Positions 9,978 to 18,497 of a stretch of DNA of 64,000 nucleotides are shown piece by piece. Position numbers and translations under genes: made by a program. The notes beneath the pieces are model-generated. The model did not search any database. It saw nothing but the letters and a program-made list of their open reading frames with translations, and was not told the DNA's origin. Position 1 is the stretch's first letter. Each line of letters begins with the position of its first letter. Source of the DNA: Novilysobacter antarcticus (GTDB lineage: Bacteria > Pseudomonadota > Gammaproteobacteria > Xanthomonadales > Xanthomonadaceae); NCBI RefSeq assembly GCF_019802285.1, contig NZ_JAIEUJ010000001.1:434001-498000 (forward strand). The letters are read 5' to 3'.

Positions 9978-10571
9978 ATGGAAAACGCTTCAGAAATTGA
10001 CATCTCCCGATTCCGACGTGAGCTGGAGGAGTACCGGCAGCGATGGCCCGGGGAAGGCGAGGTGGTTGCCCACTTCCAGGCCTTGTCGACGGACCCGCAG
10101 GATCCATTTTCGCGCTCTCGCCTGGCAGGCCACTTCACCGCATCGGCGTGGTTGGTGGATCGCAGTGGCACGCGTGTCCTGCTGACCCACCACCGCAAGC
10201 TGGAGCGCTGGCTGCAACTGGGCGGCCATGCCGACGGCGACCGCGACCTGGCCGCGGTCGCCCTGCTGGAAGCGCAGGAGGAGTCCGGTCTGCCGGATCT
10301 GCGCGTGGAGCGCACGCTGTTCGATCTGGACCGGCACTGGATTCCGGCGCGCGGCGAGGTGCCGGGCCACTGGCATTTCGACGCCCGCTACGTTGTGCGA
10401 GCCGGCGCCGATGAGCAGTACGTGGTCAGCGCCGAGTCACTGGACCTGGCGTGGCGGGACATCCGGCAGGTTGCCGACGGTGGCGATGGCGCCACCGTCG
10501 GAAGCTACGACGCCGCGTTGCAGCGCATGGCGCGCAAATGGCTGCAACGCCGGCGGACGGCGGATCAGTAG
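9978..10571 (+). CDS. NUDIX hydrolase
   Basis: A 197-residue protein. The NUDIX box is GGHADGDRDLAAVALLEAQE followed by ESGL. The catalytic core E-x-x-E-E-x-G is intact, but the first Glu of the canonical box is replaced by Arg and the usual Arg before the catalytic Glu is Leu, so the box is degenerate. This variant is common in a family of uncharacterised NUDIX proteins with HWHFDARYVV downstream. The start ATG at 9978 follows AAAGGT; an open frame extends 5' but has no conserved content. Its 3' end overlaps the serA stop (convergent). Confidence 0.88.
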   Translation: MENASEIDISRFRRELEEYRQRWPGEGEVVAHFQALSTDPQDPFSRSRLAGHFTASAWLVDRSGTRVLLTHHRKLERWLQLGGHADGDRDLAAVALLEAQEESGLPDLRVERTLFDLDRHWIPARGEVPGHWHFDARYVVRAGADEQYVVSAESLDLAWRDIRQVADGGDGATVGSYDAALQRMARKWLQRRRTADQ

Positions 10572-11803
10572 AGGATGCGGGTGCGCAACGTGCCCGGGAT
10601 CGCCTTCAGCAGGCTCTTCAGCTCGTCGCCTTGCGCGCTCGTGGCGCTTACATCGATCACCACGTAGCCGACCTCCGGATTGGTGCGCAGGTACTGGCCA
10701 TCGATGTTGAGGCCGAGCTGGGAGAAGATCTCGTTGATCCGCGACAGCACGCCGGGAACGTTGCGGTGGATATGCAGCAACCGCAGGCTGCCTTCGTGCC
10801 CGGGCAGGGTGACTTCAGGGAAGTTCACTGCCGACAGGGTGGTGCCGTTGTCGCTGTAACGGATCAGTTTTGCCGCCACCTCCAGGCCGATGTTGTCCTG
10901 CGCCTCCAACGTGCTGCCACCGACGTGCGGGGTCAGGATCACGTTGTCGATGCCCACCAGCGGACTGCTGAAGCGGTCCTGGTTGCTGCCCGGCTCGACT
11001 GGGAACACATCGACCGCGGCCCCACCGAGGCGGCCGTCCCGGAGCGCGGCGGCGAGTGCGTCCACGTCGACCACGGTGCCGCGCGCGGCGTTGATCAGGT
11101 GCGCGCCCTGGCGCATCCGCGCGATCTGCTCGGCGCCGATCATGTTGCGCGTGGCCGGCGTCTCGGGCACGTGCAGGGTCACCACGTCGCTGCGCTCCAG
11201 CAGCTCCTCCAGACTGGCGACCGGGTGCGCATTGCCCAACGTCAGCTTGTCCTCGATGTCGTAGAACAGCACATGCATCCCCAGGGCCTCGGCGATCACG
11301 CCGACCTGGGTGCCGATGTGGCCGTAGCCGACGATGCCGATGGTCTTGCCGCGCGCCTCGTGGCTGCCAGCGGCGCTTTTCGTCCAGCCGCCGCGATGGC
11401 AGGCGGCGTTCTTCTGCGGGATCCCGCGCAGCAGCATGATGGTCTCGGCGATCACCAGCTCGGCGACGCTGCGGGTGTTGGAGTAGGGCGCGTTGAACAC
11501 CGGGATGCCGGCCAGCTCGGCGGCCTCCAGGTCGACCTGGCTGGTGCCGATGCAGAAGCAGCCAATCGCGATCAGGCGCTGCGCGTGGGCCAGGACGTCG
11601 GCCGTCAGGTGCGTGCGCGAGCGGATGCCGACGATGTGCGCCTCGGCGATCTCGCGCTTGAGCTGATCTTCCGGCAGCGCCTTGTCGTGCAGCACGACCT
11701 GCGAGTATCCGGCTTCGCGGAATCGATCAACGGCATTCTGGCTGACGCCCTCAAGCAACAGGACGCGGATGTCGGTTTTGGGGTAGGACGTCTTCTTGGT
11801 CAC
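10565..11803 (-). CDS. serA: D-3-phosphoglycerate dehydrogenase (SerA)
   Basis: First enzyme of serine synthesis, oxidising 3-phosphoglycerate to 3-phosphohydroxypyruvate with NAD. About 412 residues, ACT-type. The N-terminus KTSYPKTDIRVLLLEGVS matches the family. The Rossmann glycines are in GIVGYGHIGTQVG, substrate-loop residues in YSNTRSVAELVIAE, the catalytic Arg/Glu/His in LINAARGT and ILTPHVGGST, and the C-terminal ACT domain begins near GSLRLLHIHRNVPG. A GTG start at 11803 is chosen to match the family N-terminus, but no clear Shine-Dalgarno is visible and the frame is open to 11950. It diverges from a D-2-hydroxyglutarate dehydrogenase-like gene, a pairing known to matter physiologically. 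Confidence 0.94.
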   Translation of the reverse strand: MTKKTSYPKTDIRVLLLEGVSQNAVDRFREAGYSQVVLHDKALPEDQLKREIAEAHIVGIRSRTHLTADVLAHAQRLIAIGCFCIGTSQVDLEAAELAGIPVFNAPYSNTRSVAELVIAETIMLLRGIPQKNAACHRGGWTKSAAGSHEARGKTIGIVGYGHIGTQVGVIAEALGMHVLFYDIEDKLTLGNAHPVASLEELLERSDVVTLHVPETPATRNMIGAEQIARMRQGAHLINAARGTVVDVDALAAALRDGRLGGAAVDVFPVEPGSNQDRFSSPLVGIDNVILTPHVGGSTLEAQDNIGLEVAAKLIRYSDNGTTLSAVNFPEVTLPGHEGSLRLLHIHRNVPGVLSRINEIFSQLGLNIDGQYLRTNPEVGYVVIDVSATSAQGDELKSLLKAIPGTLRTRILY

Positions 11804-11933
11804 GGCGGCCGCGGGGTGGGAAGTGGGAGTGCAAATATCGCAGAAACCGCACACGATTGCTGCGACGCAGCACTGGACGCGACTGACAGGCTGCTGGCAC
11901 GCTGCATGGGTCGTCCTTGAAGGCTTCGCCACA

Positions 11934-13334
11934 ATGAGTTCTGCAGTCACCGCTTCCCTGCTTGCGGCCGTGCCCGGCCTGATGCTGAAAACCGATCCCG
12001 CGGACCTGGAGCATTACGGCCGCGACTGGACCCGGCGCTGGACCCCGGCGCCGGTGGCGATTGCGTTTCCCGAATCCGTGCAGCAGGTGCAGGCGATCGT
12101 GCGCTGGGCGCGTGCCGGGGGTGTGGCCATCGTGCCCTCGGGCGGGCGGACCGGGCTGTCGGGCGGCGCCGTCGCCGCCCACGGCGAGCTGGTCCTCAGC
12201 CTGGAGCGGATGGCGCGGGTGCTCGGTTTTGACGCGGTGGACCGCACGCTGACGGTGCAGGCCGGTATCCCGTTGGAGGCGGTCCACAACGCAGCGCGCG
12301 AGCAGGACCTCGCGTACCCGGTCGACTTCGCCTCGCGCGGCTCATGCTCGATCGGCGGCACCATCGCGACCAATGCCGGTGGGATCCGGGTGATCCGCTA
12401 CGGCAATACGCGCGAGTGGATCGCCGGGCTGAAGGTGGTCACCGGCGCAGGCGACCTGCTCGAGCTGAACCGCTCGCTGATCAAGAATTCCAGTGGTTAT
12501 GACCTGCGCCATCTGTTCATCGGCTCCGAAGGGACGCTGGGCATCGTGGTCGAGGCCACCCTGCGGCTGACCGCGCCGCCCGCGCCCACCAATGTCATGC
12601 TGCTCGCGCTGCCGTCCTTCGACGTGCTGATGCAGGTGTTTGCAATCCTGCGCAGCCACCTCGAGCTTGAGGCCTTCGAATTCTTCACCGACCGCGCACT
12701 GGCGCATGTGCTGGCCCATGGCGCGCAGGCTCCGTTCGCCGAGGTCCATCCGTACTACGTGGTGGCCGAGTTCGAGGCGGCCGACGAGGCGCAGGAGGCG
12801 GCCGCACTGGCCGCGTTCGAACTCTGCGCGGAGGCGGGCCTGGTCAGCGACGCCGTCCTGAGCAGCAGCGATGCCCAGGCCGCGCAGCTGTGGCGCCTGC
12901 GCGAAGGCATTACGGAAAGCCTGGCCGCGTTCCGCCCCTACAAGAACGATGTCTCGGTGCGAATCTCGGCAATGCCGGCGTTCCTGGCCGAGGCCCAGGC
13001 ATTGCTGGCCGCTGGCTACCCCGACTTCGAGGTGGTCTGGTTCGGCCACATTGGCGACGGCAACCTGCACATCAACGTACTCACCCCCGACGGCATGGAG
13101 GAGGCGGAGTTCGTCGCCCGCTGCAGTGAGGTCACCGACATGCTGGCCGCCATCCTGAAGCGGCATGGCGGCAGTATTTCGGCCGAGCACGGCATCGGAC
13201 TGGTCAAGAAACCGTGGCTGGAAAGCACGCGCAGCGCCGAAGAAATCGCGGTGATGCGCGGCATCCGCCAGGTTCTGGATCCGTCCGGAATCATGAATCC
13301 GGGCAAGGTGTTCGACGCCATCCCCAAGGCGTAG
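11934..13334 (+). CDS. FAD-linked oxidase, probable D-2-hydroxyglutarate dehydrogenase
   Basis: A 466-residue flavoprotein of the FAD-binding-4/FAD-oxidase-C (GlcD/D2HGDH) family. The PP-loop appears as VPSGGRTGLSGGAV, followed by SIGGTIATNAGGIRVIRYGN and NSSGYDLRHLFIGSEGTLGI. The C-terminal metal/substrate site is WFGHIGDGNLHINVL with a later SAEHGIG. Members oxidise D-2-hydroxy acids (D-2-hydroxyglutarate, D-lactate, glycolate). Divergence from serA, 131 nt away, favours D-2-hydroxyglutarate, because SerA makes that compound as a side reaction and the pair is coupled in Pseudomonas. Substrate assignment is inference; the family is certain. Confidence 0.87.
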   Translation: MSSAVTASLLAAVPGLMLKTDPADLEHYGRDWTRRWTPAPVAIAFPESVQQVQAIVRWARAGGVAIVPSGGRTGLSGGAVAAHGELVLSLERMARVLGFDAVDRTLTVQAGIPLEAVHNAAREQDLAYPVDFASRGSCSIGGTIATNAGGIRVIRYGNTREWIAGLKVVTGAGDLLELNRSLIKNSSGYDLRHLFIGSEGTLGIVVEATLRLTAPPAPTNVMLLALPSFDVLMQVFAILRSHLELEAFEFFTDRALAHVLAHGAQAPFAEVHPYYVVAEFEAADEAQEAAALAAFELCAEAGLVSDAVLSSSDAQAAQLWRLREGITESLAAFRPYKNDVSVRISAMPAFLAEAQALLAAGYPDFEVVWFGHIGDGNLHINVLTPDGMEEAEFVARCSEVTDMLAAILKRHGGSISAEHGIGLVKKPWLESTRSAEEIAVMRGIRQVLDPSGIMNPGKVFDAIPKA

Positions 13335-13427
13335 GCGCGCTTGCGGCGCCTGTCGGGCATGCGGAACAGTCGCCGCAGCGGTACTCTCTGCGCGCGTCGC
13401 CCTTTTCCCGCTTCAGGTCTGCTGCCA

Positions 13428-13748
13428 ATGATCCGATTCCGCCTGCTCGTCGCCGTGGTGCTGTGCACTGCCTCAGCCGGGACGTTTGCGTCCGCCACTT
13501 CCACGACCTCCGACGCAATCAGCGGGGCGGTGAAAGGCACATCCAATGGCGTCTCCGCCAGCAGCGGGTCCTTCAGCGATGACCGCGTCGTGCTGGCGGC
13601 CCGCGACGATGCTGCCAGTTTCGTCGCCAGCGACGGTGCGATCCGGGGCGTCCAGCTCGAGGCCGCGCTGGCGCTTCTGCGCGCCGAAATGCCCCAGGCG
13701 GACGGGGCCAGTGACCTTGCGCTTGCACGGGCGATCCTCGCGCTCTGA
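13428..13748 (+). CDS. DUF2388 family exported protein
   Basis: A 106-residue protein with a signal peptide (hydrophobic run about residues 5-22 ending TFASA). The mature part has STSSDAISGAVK-like text, SFSDDRVVLAARDDAASFVA, IRGVQLEAAL and a terminal LALARAILAL, which match the DUF2388 family known mainly from Pseudomonas. No function is established. It is 34 nt upstream of, and apparently co-transcribed with, a DUF4105-type protein. The frame is open further 5', but ATG 13428 gives the proper signal peptide. Confidence 0.82.
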   Translation: MIRFRLLVAVVLCTASAGTFASATSTTSDAISGAVKGTSNGVSASSGSFSDDRVVLAARDDAASFVASDGAIRGVQLEAALALLRAEMPQADGASDLALARAILAL

Positions 13749-13782
13749 GTGGCGCTTCAGGTGACTTGGATCCGCGGCTGCC

Positions 13783-15789
13783 GTGCGCGGCCACAACTTA
13801 TCGGTGTTTCTGTCAGGCCAGGATGCTCGGGCCGCTGAGTCAGCCGGCTTGAATCGGCTCAGTCTGCCGGCGTCTCCCCTGTGCAGCGGTCTGCTGGCGG
13901 TGGGATTGCTGTGGTCTTGTGCCTCCGCCCACGCCGGGTTGCGGCTGCAGCTGGATACCGCCAGCCTCACCGCAGGGGAGGTGGCCGCCACCGCGAGCGT
14001 GCTGGACGCCGCGCTTGCCCGCTTACCACCCTCGCTGGTGGCGGAGACGGACCAGGCCATCACCGTGCAGTGGAGCGACACGTTGCCGCATGCGGCGACC
14101 GGTCGGGCGCGGTCCCGGACGCTCCTGCTCAATCGGCGCCTACTTCCGCTTCTGGCGGTGGAACCTGCCGGTCCGTCCCACGCGGTGGAAGCCGAACTGG
14201 ACAGTGCCACTCACGGCGCCGACCCAGCGCAGCAGACAGCACCGGCGGCGGGCCGCGCGCGCAGCGAAGTATTGGCGACCTTGCTGCACGAGGTGGCGCA
14301 TTTCCACGACCGCCGCACGGGGCTTTCCGCGGATCCCCGTTTGCTGGATCTCGCCGGTTGGCAGGTCAAGGTCAAGCGGCCACGCGCACGCGCCTCGGAA
14401 AACCCTTTCGTTGATCGCACGCCCGACCCGTACGAGCTGACCAGCCCGCGGGAGTTTGTCGCTGTCAACCTGGAATATTTTCTCCTTGACCCGGAGTACG
14501 CGTGCCGCCGGCCGGCGCTGCACCGCTACTTCAGCGCGCACTTCGGCTGGGCGCCGCCGCGCGCCGACTGCACGCAGGGCTTCACCTACGTCGCGGTTGA
14601 CGCGGACGGCGACATTGCGCGCGATGGCGACTTCGCACTGGCCACGCTGGAGGCGGCCCGGGTGACCTCGGTCGAATACCTGCTGGCCGAGGGCAACAGC
14701 GAACCGATGAGCCGCTGGGGCCACAGCATGCTGCGCCTGGTGGTGTGCGCGCCCGGACGCGCGCCGGGACCGGAGTGCCGCTTGGATCTGCAACACCACC
14801 TCGTGCTGTCCTTCCGCGCTTTTGTCGATGACGTGCAGCTGTCCAGCTGGCGCGGCCTGACGGGGTCGTATCCCTCGCGCCTTTTCGTGCTGCCGCTGGC
14901 GCAGGTGGTGGACGAGTACACGCGCGACCAGCTGCGTGGACTGCAGTCCATTCCGTTGCAACTGGAGCGCAAGGAGATCGCCGCACTGCTGGAACGCGCC
15001 GCGCGCCTGCACTGGAGCTACGACGGGCGCTACTACTTCATCACCAACAACTGCGCGGTGGAGACCTTCAAGCTGCTGCACGACGGCGTCCCGCGACTGG
15101 CGCAGGCGCGTATCGATGCCATCACTCCAACCGGTCTGCTGCGCAAGCTCGAGCGCTCTGACATCGCCGATACGGGCGTGCTTGAGGACGTGGAGGAAGC
15201 GCGCCGGCTCGGCTACCGCTTCGACTCGTTGCGCGAACGCTATCAAGCGATGTTCGCTATTGCCCGCAACGACTTGGCACTGCCGCAGACGAGGGTGGAA
15301 GACTGGTTCGGACTGGATGCCACCGCCCGCCGCAGCAGTTTCGGCAAGGCCGGCATCCGCGCGACCGCGGCGCTGCTGTTACTGGAGGAGTCGGCGCGTC
15401 GCCGGCAGCTGGTGTTGGCCAGGCAGCAGTTGAAACGCCGCTTCCTGGACGCGCGCGTCCATCCCGGAAGGGGCGCGTTCGCGGAGGTCGATGCCACCCT
15501 GCAGCAAATCCTTGGCGACAGCGGGTTCCTCAGCCGTCCGGCAACACTCCTGACCGGTGAGGCCGGCTATGGGCTGCCGCAGCCGGCGGAAATCGACGCG
15601 CTGAAAACCGTGGCCGTGACTCGATCCCGGCGTCTGGCGGAACTGGGCGGCCAATTGACCTCAGAGGTAGAGGCGCTGCTGGCTCCCGCAGTTCGCGACG
15701 AGCTCGCTGCGACCGAGAAAAACCTCCAGTTGCTGCGCGCGCAGATGGGGCGGCTCAACCGGGACGGCGGCGGGCTGCAAGTGCCCTAG
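13783..15789 (+). CDS. Exported DUF4105 (Lnb N-terminal periplasmic domain) protein with HExxH motif
   Basis: About 650-668 residues. The first third holds LLHEVAHFHDRRTGLS, a zinc-metalloprotease-like HExxH, near residue 168. The middle has NSEPMSRWGHSMLRL and later YFITNNCAVETFKLL, the conserved His and Asn-Asn-Cys of the DUF4105 domain, a cysteine-hydrolase-like fold seen at the N-terminus of bifidobacterial lacto-N-biosidase. The start is uncertain: GTG 13783 gives a long leader, while TTG 13849 would place the signal peptide (ending SCASAHA) at the usual distance. It is paired with the DUF2388 gene upstream. Role unknown; an envelope hydrolase is a reasonable guess. Confidence 0.78.
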   Translation: MRGHNLSVFLSGQDARAAESAGLNRLSLPASPLCSGLLAVGLLWSCASAHAGLRLQLDTASLTAGEVAATASVLDAALARLPPSLVAETDQAITVQWSDTLPHAATGRARSRTLLLNRRLLPLLAVEPAGPSHAVEAELDSATHGADPAQQTAPAAGRARSEVLATLLHEVAHFHDRRTGLSADPRLLDLAGWQVKVKRPRARASENPFVDRTPDPYELTSPREFVAVNLEYFLLDPEYACRRPALHRYFSAHFGWAPPRADCTQGFTYVAVDADGDIARDGDFALATLEAARVTSVEYLLAEGNSEPMSRWGHSMLRLVVCAPGRAPGPECRLDLQHHLVLSFRAFVDDVQLSSWRGLTGSYPSRLFVLPLAQVVDEYTRDQLRGLQSIPLQLERKEIAALLERAARLHWSYDGRYYFITNNCAVETFKLLHDGVPRLAQARIDAITPTGLLRKLERSDIADTGVLEDVEEARRLGYRFDSLRERYQAMFAIARNDLALPQTRVEDWFGLDATARRSSFGKAGIRATAALLLLEESARRRQLVLARQQLKRRFLDARVHPGRGAFAEVDATLQQILGDSGFLSRPATLLTGEAGYGLPQPAEIDALKTVAVTRSRRLAELGGQLTSEVEALLAPAVRDELAATEKNLQLLRAQMGRLNRDGGGLQVP

Positions 15790-15826
15790 TACGGGCCTTC
15801 GCGGCATCCGTGCCGCACCAGTGCCA

Positions 15827-15869
15827 ACCCGACTGCTGCCTCGCTGCGAGCCGCCGGCAGAAGTCGGGT
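15827..15869. terminator. Convergent hairpin between DUF4105 gene and efpL
   Basis: An inverted repeat of 14 nt with one mismatch (ACCCGACTGCTGCC against GGCAGAAGTCGGGT) and a 15-nt loop sits between two convergent genes. No strong T-tract follows on either strand, so it may be a weak bidirectional terminator or simply a stable 3' hairpin. Confidence 0.45.
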
Positions 15870-15881
15870 CGTTGGCTCCGA

Positions 15882-16448
15882 TCAGTCCGCGCGGCCGGCG
15901 AACTCACCGTTGCTGGTGCTGACCAGCACGCGCTCGCCGGTGGCGATGTACTCGGGAACCATGATCTCCAGGCCGGTCGACAGGCGCGCCGGCTTGGGTC
16001 GCTTGGTCGCCGTGCCGCCCTTGAGCTCGGGCGGAGTTTCGATGACTTCCATTGCCACGCTCGCCGGCAGCTGCAGCCCAACGGGCAGGTCGTCGATGAT
16101 CTGCACGTAGCAGCCGGACAGGTCGTCAACGATGTAGCCGGCGTCATCGCCGACCGTCGCCGCGTCCAGCGTGTAGGGCGTGTAGTCCTCGTCATCAAGG
16201 AACACGAACGCGTCGCCGTCCCTGTAGGAGTAGGTGACCTGGCGCCGGCTGAGCTCGACTTCCTTGAGCTCGTCGTCGCCGCCCAGGCTGAGGTCGAACT
16301 TGTTGCCGCCGGGCACCGAGTACATGGTGAAGCGGAACTTGACGTTGCCGCCGCGGCCTTGGGCGGCGCTGCGCTCGATGTCACGCACCTGGTAGACGGT
16401 GCCGTTGTGCTCGACCACGTTTCCTTTCTTTACGTCGTAGGCTTTCAT
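15882..16448 (-). CDS. efpL: Elongation factor P-like protein EfpL (YeiP)
   Basis: A 188-residue EF-P paralogue. The three beta domains of EF-P are recognisable: [20 protein letters not shown] at the start, [20 protein letters not shown] in the middle, and [20 protein letters not shown] near the end. DDEDYTPYT and the terminal GRAD distinguish YeiP/EfpL from canonical EF-P. EfpL relieves ribosome stalling at polyproline and some other motifs. In the domain I loop the segment is QGRGGNV rather than an EF-P modification loop. It overlaps the small membrane protein gene upstream by ATGA. Confidence 0.92.
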   Translation of the reverse strand: MKAYDVKKGNVVEHNGTVYQVRDIERSAAQGRGGNVKFRFTMYSVPGGNKFDLSLGGDDELKEVELSRRQVTYSYRDGDAFVFLDDEDYTPYTLDAATVGDDAGYIVDDLSGCYVQIIDDLPVGLQLPASVAMEVIETPPELKGGTATKRPKPARLSTGLEIMVPEYIATGERVLVSTSNGEFAGRAD

Positions 16449-16741
16449 CTTGGTTTTTCTGCCGGTGGAAGCGCACCGTAGATGCGCTCATTGAGGACCC
16501 ATGTGATCGCGGCCCAGACCGTGCCGCCAAAAGCGCACAGCACCGCGGCCACGCCGATCAAAAGTTCAAAACGGGGGTTGCCGAAGCCGAATTTCGACCA
16601 CATCAGCACGGCCATGAGGGCGAACATGCCGCCGCCGTAGAGCAGCAGACCGCGGACCACCACGAAACGGCGCATGCCGCGTGCGCGGATGGCCGGCCAG
16701 CGCTGCGCCATTCGGGAGGTGCGCTGGCCGCCGGGCATCAC
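16445..16741 (-). CDS. Small membrane protein of unknown function
   Basis: About 98 residues with two hydrophobic helices ([20 protein letters not shown] and [20 protein letters not shown]) and a basic N-terminus, so probably an inner-membrane protein. I do not recognise a family. The start is either GTG 16741, overlapping the SDR stop by GTGA, or the adjacent ATG 16738. It overlaps efpL by ATGA, so it is coupled to both neighbours. The coupling supports it being a real gene. Confidence 0.65.
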   Translation of the reverse strand: MMPGGQRTSRMAQRWPAIRARGMRRFVVVRGLLLYGGGMFALMAVLMWSKFGFGNPRFELLIGVAAVLCAFGGTVWAAITWVLNERIYGALPPAEKPR

Positions 16742-17508
16742 TTGGGCGCCAGACGGGTCGCCCCATCCAGGCGGATCGTCTCGCCGTTGAGGTAGGTGTT
16801 GCCGAGGACGTAGGCGACCAGGTCGGCGAACTCCTCCGGCTTGCCCAGGCGCGACGGGAAGGGGATCGTCGCGGCCAGCGATTGCTGCACCGCCTCCGGC
16901 ATGCCGTCCACCATCGGGGTCCAGAACACGCCCGGGGCGATGGTCATCACGCGGATGCCGAAGCGCGACAGCTCGCGCGCCATTGGCAAGGTCATGCCGA
17001 CCACGCCACCCTTGGACGCGGAATAGGCCGCTTGGCCGATCTGGCCCTCGTAGGCCGCCACCGAGGCGGTGTTGACGATCACGCCGCGCTCGCCGTCGAC
17101 GCCGGGCTCGTTGTTCTGCATCACGTCAGCGGCCGCTTTGGCGACGTTGAAGCTGCCGACCAGGTTGACCATCACCGTGGTCTGGAAGCGCGACAAGGGC
17201 ATCGGTCCGTCGCGGCCGAGCACGCGACCGGCGCCCAGAATGCCGGCGCAGTTCACGGCGACGTTGAGGCCGCCAAGAAAGTCGCGCGCACTGGCGACGT
17301 TGTCCACCACAGCCGACTCGTCGGACACATCGGTGGCGAAGAAGCGGGCGTTGGCCTCGCCCAGTTCGGCGACGGCCTCCGCGCCCTTGTCGGCGTTGAC
17401 GTCAAACAGCGCAACCTTGGCGCCCTGACCGACCAGATGACGGGCAACGGCGAGGCCGAGGCCGGAAACGCCACCGGTGACGATGGCGCGGGTATCGGAA
17501 AGCTTCAT
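16738..17508 (-). CDS. Short-chain dehydrogenase, 3-hydroxyacyl-CoA dehydrogenase type-2-like
   Basis: A 256-residue classical SDR. The NAD-binding glycines are in IVTGGVSGLGLAVA, a D at the end of beta-2 (LFDVNAD) favours NAD, NCAG is present, and the catalytic Ser-Tyr-Lys are in NTASVAAYEGQIGQAAYSASK. The mid-region GPMPLSRFQTTVMVNLVGSF and the C-terminal segment resemble the HSD17B10/FadB2 type acting on short or branched hydroxyacyl-CoAs. It lies directly downstream of hmgL in the leucine-degradation cluster, which fits a role in branched acyl-CoA oxidation. Start MKLSDTRA has a GGGG-type purine tract upstream. Confidence 0.88.
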   Translation of the reverse strand: MKLSDTRAIVTGGVSGLGLAVARHLVGQGAKVALFDVNADKGAEAVAELGEANARFFATDVSDESAVVDNVASARDFLGGLNVAVNCAGILGAGRVLGRDGPMPLSRFQTTVMVNLVGSFNVAKAAADVMQNNEPGVDGERGVIVNTASVAAYEGQIGQAAYSASKGGVVGMTLPMARELSRFGIRVMTIAPGVFWTPMVDGMPEAVQQSLAATIPFPSRLGKPEEFADLVAYVLGNTYLNGETIRLDGATRLAPK

Positions 17509-17606
17509 GGGGGGATCCTGCGGACGAAAGTCCCTGATTCTAGGCCATCCAAACGAGGACATCCCCGCCAGTCCGCCCGCCACGCTCACCCCGATGGCCG
17601 TGCCCG

Positions 17607-18497
17607 CTAGAACGACAGCGCGCGGCCGACCTTGCTGCCGGTTTCCCGGCCCAGCAAGGTGGACAGCCACCGCCCGGTTTCCGCCAGCAGCGCCAGGTCG
17701 ATACCGGTCTGGATGCCCAGGCCATGCAGCATGTAGACGACGTCCTCGCTGGCAACGTTGCCGCTCGCACCCTTGGCATACGGGCATCCGCCCACGCCCG
17801 ACACGGCGGAGTCCACCACGCCGACGCCTTCCTCCAGACAGGCCAGGATGTTCGGCAGCGCCTGCCCGTAGGTGTCATGGAAATGCACCGCGAGCGCATC
17901 CATCGGCACCTCGGCGGCGACCGCACGCAGCATCGCGCGGGCCTTGCCCGGCGTACCGATGCCGATGGTGTCACCCAGTGATACCTCGTAGCAGCCCATC
18001 GCGTACAGCTCGCGGGCGACGCGGACCACCTCGGCAACCGGCACCTCGCCCTGGTAGGGACAGCCAAGCACCGTGGACACGTAGCCGCGGACCTTGATGC
18101 CATCGGCTTTCGCGCGGGCCATCACCGGCTCGAAACGGGCCAGCGACTCGGCGATGGAGGCATTGATGTTTTTCTGGTTGAACGCCTCGGAGGCGGCGCT
18201 GAACACCGCGATCTCTTCCACACCGACGGCCAGTGCGCGCTCGTAGCCGCGCTCGTTGGGCACCAGTACCGGATAGTGGACGCCCGGCTTGCGGGTGATG
18301 CCGCCGAACACCTGGGCGGCGTCGGCCAGCTGCGGCACCCATTTGGGGCTGACGAAGCTGGTCGCCTCGATGCTCTGCAGACCGGTCGCCGAAAGCCGGT
18401 CGATCAGCGCGACCTTGTCGGCGGTAGCGATGATCGCTTTCTCGTTTTGCAGGCCGTCGCGCGCGCCGACCTCGACGATGCGGACCGCAGACTTCAT
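17607..18497 (-). CDS. Hydroxymethylglutaryl-CoA lyase
   Basis: Cleaves HMG-CoA to acetoacetate and acetyl-CoA, the last step of leucine degradation. 296 residues, TIM-barrel of the HMGL-like family. Seen: VEVGARDGLQNEKAII with the catalytic Arg/Asp, GSPKWVPQ-like substrate segment (SFVSPKWVPQLADA), VSLGDTIGIG, LAVHFHDTYGQ with metal-binding His, and the signature loop GVGGCPYAKGASGNVASED with the active-site Cys. The start overlaps the biotin carboxylase stop by ATGA. Confidence 0.95.
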   Translation of the reverse strand: MKSAVRIVEVGARDGLQNEKAIIATADKVALIDRLSATGLQSIEATSFVSPKWVPQLADAAQVFGGITRKPGVHYPVLVPNERGYERALAVGVEEIAVFSAASEAFNQKNINASIAESLARFEPVMARAKADGIKVRGYVSTVLGCPYQGEVPVAEVVRVARELYAMGCYEVSLGDTIGIGTPGKARAMLRAVAAEVPMDALAVHFHDTYGQALPNILACLEEGVGVVDSAVSGVGGCPYAKGASGNVASEDVVYMLHGLGIQTGIDLALLAETGRWLSTLLGRETGSKVGRALSF

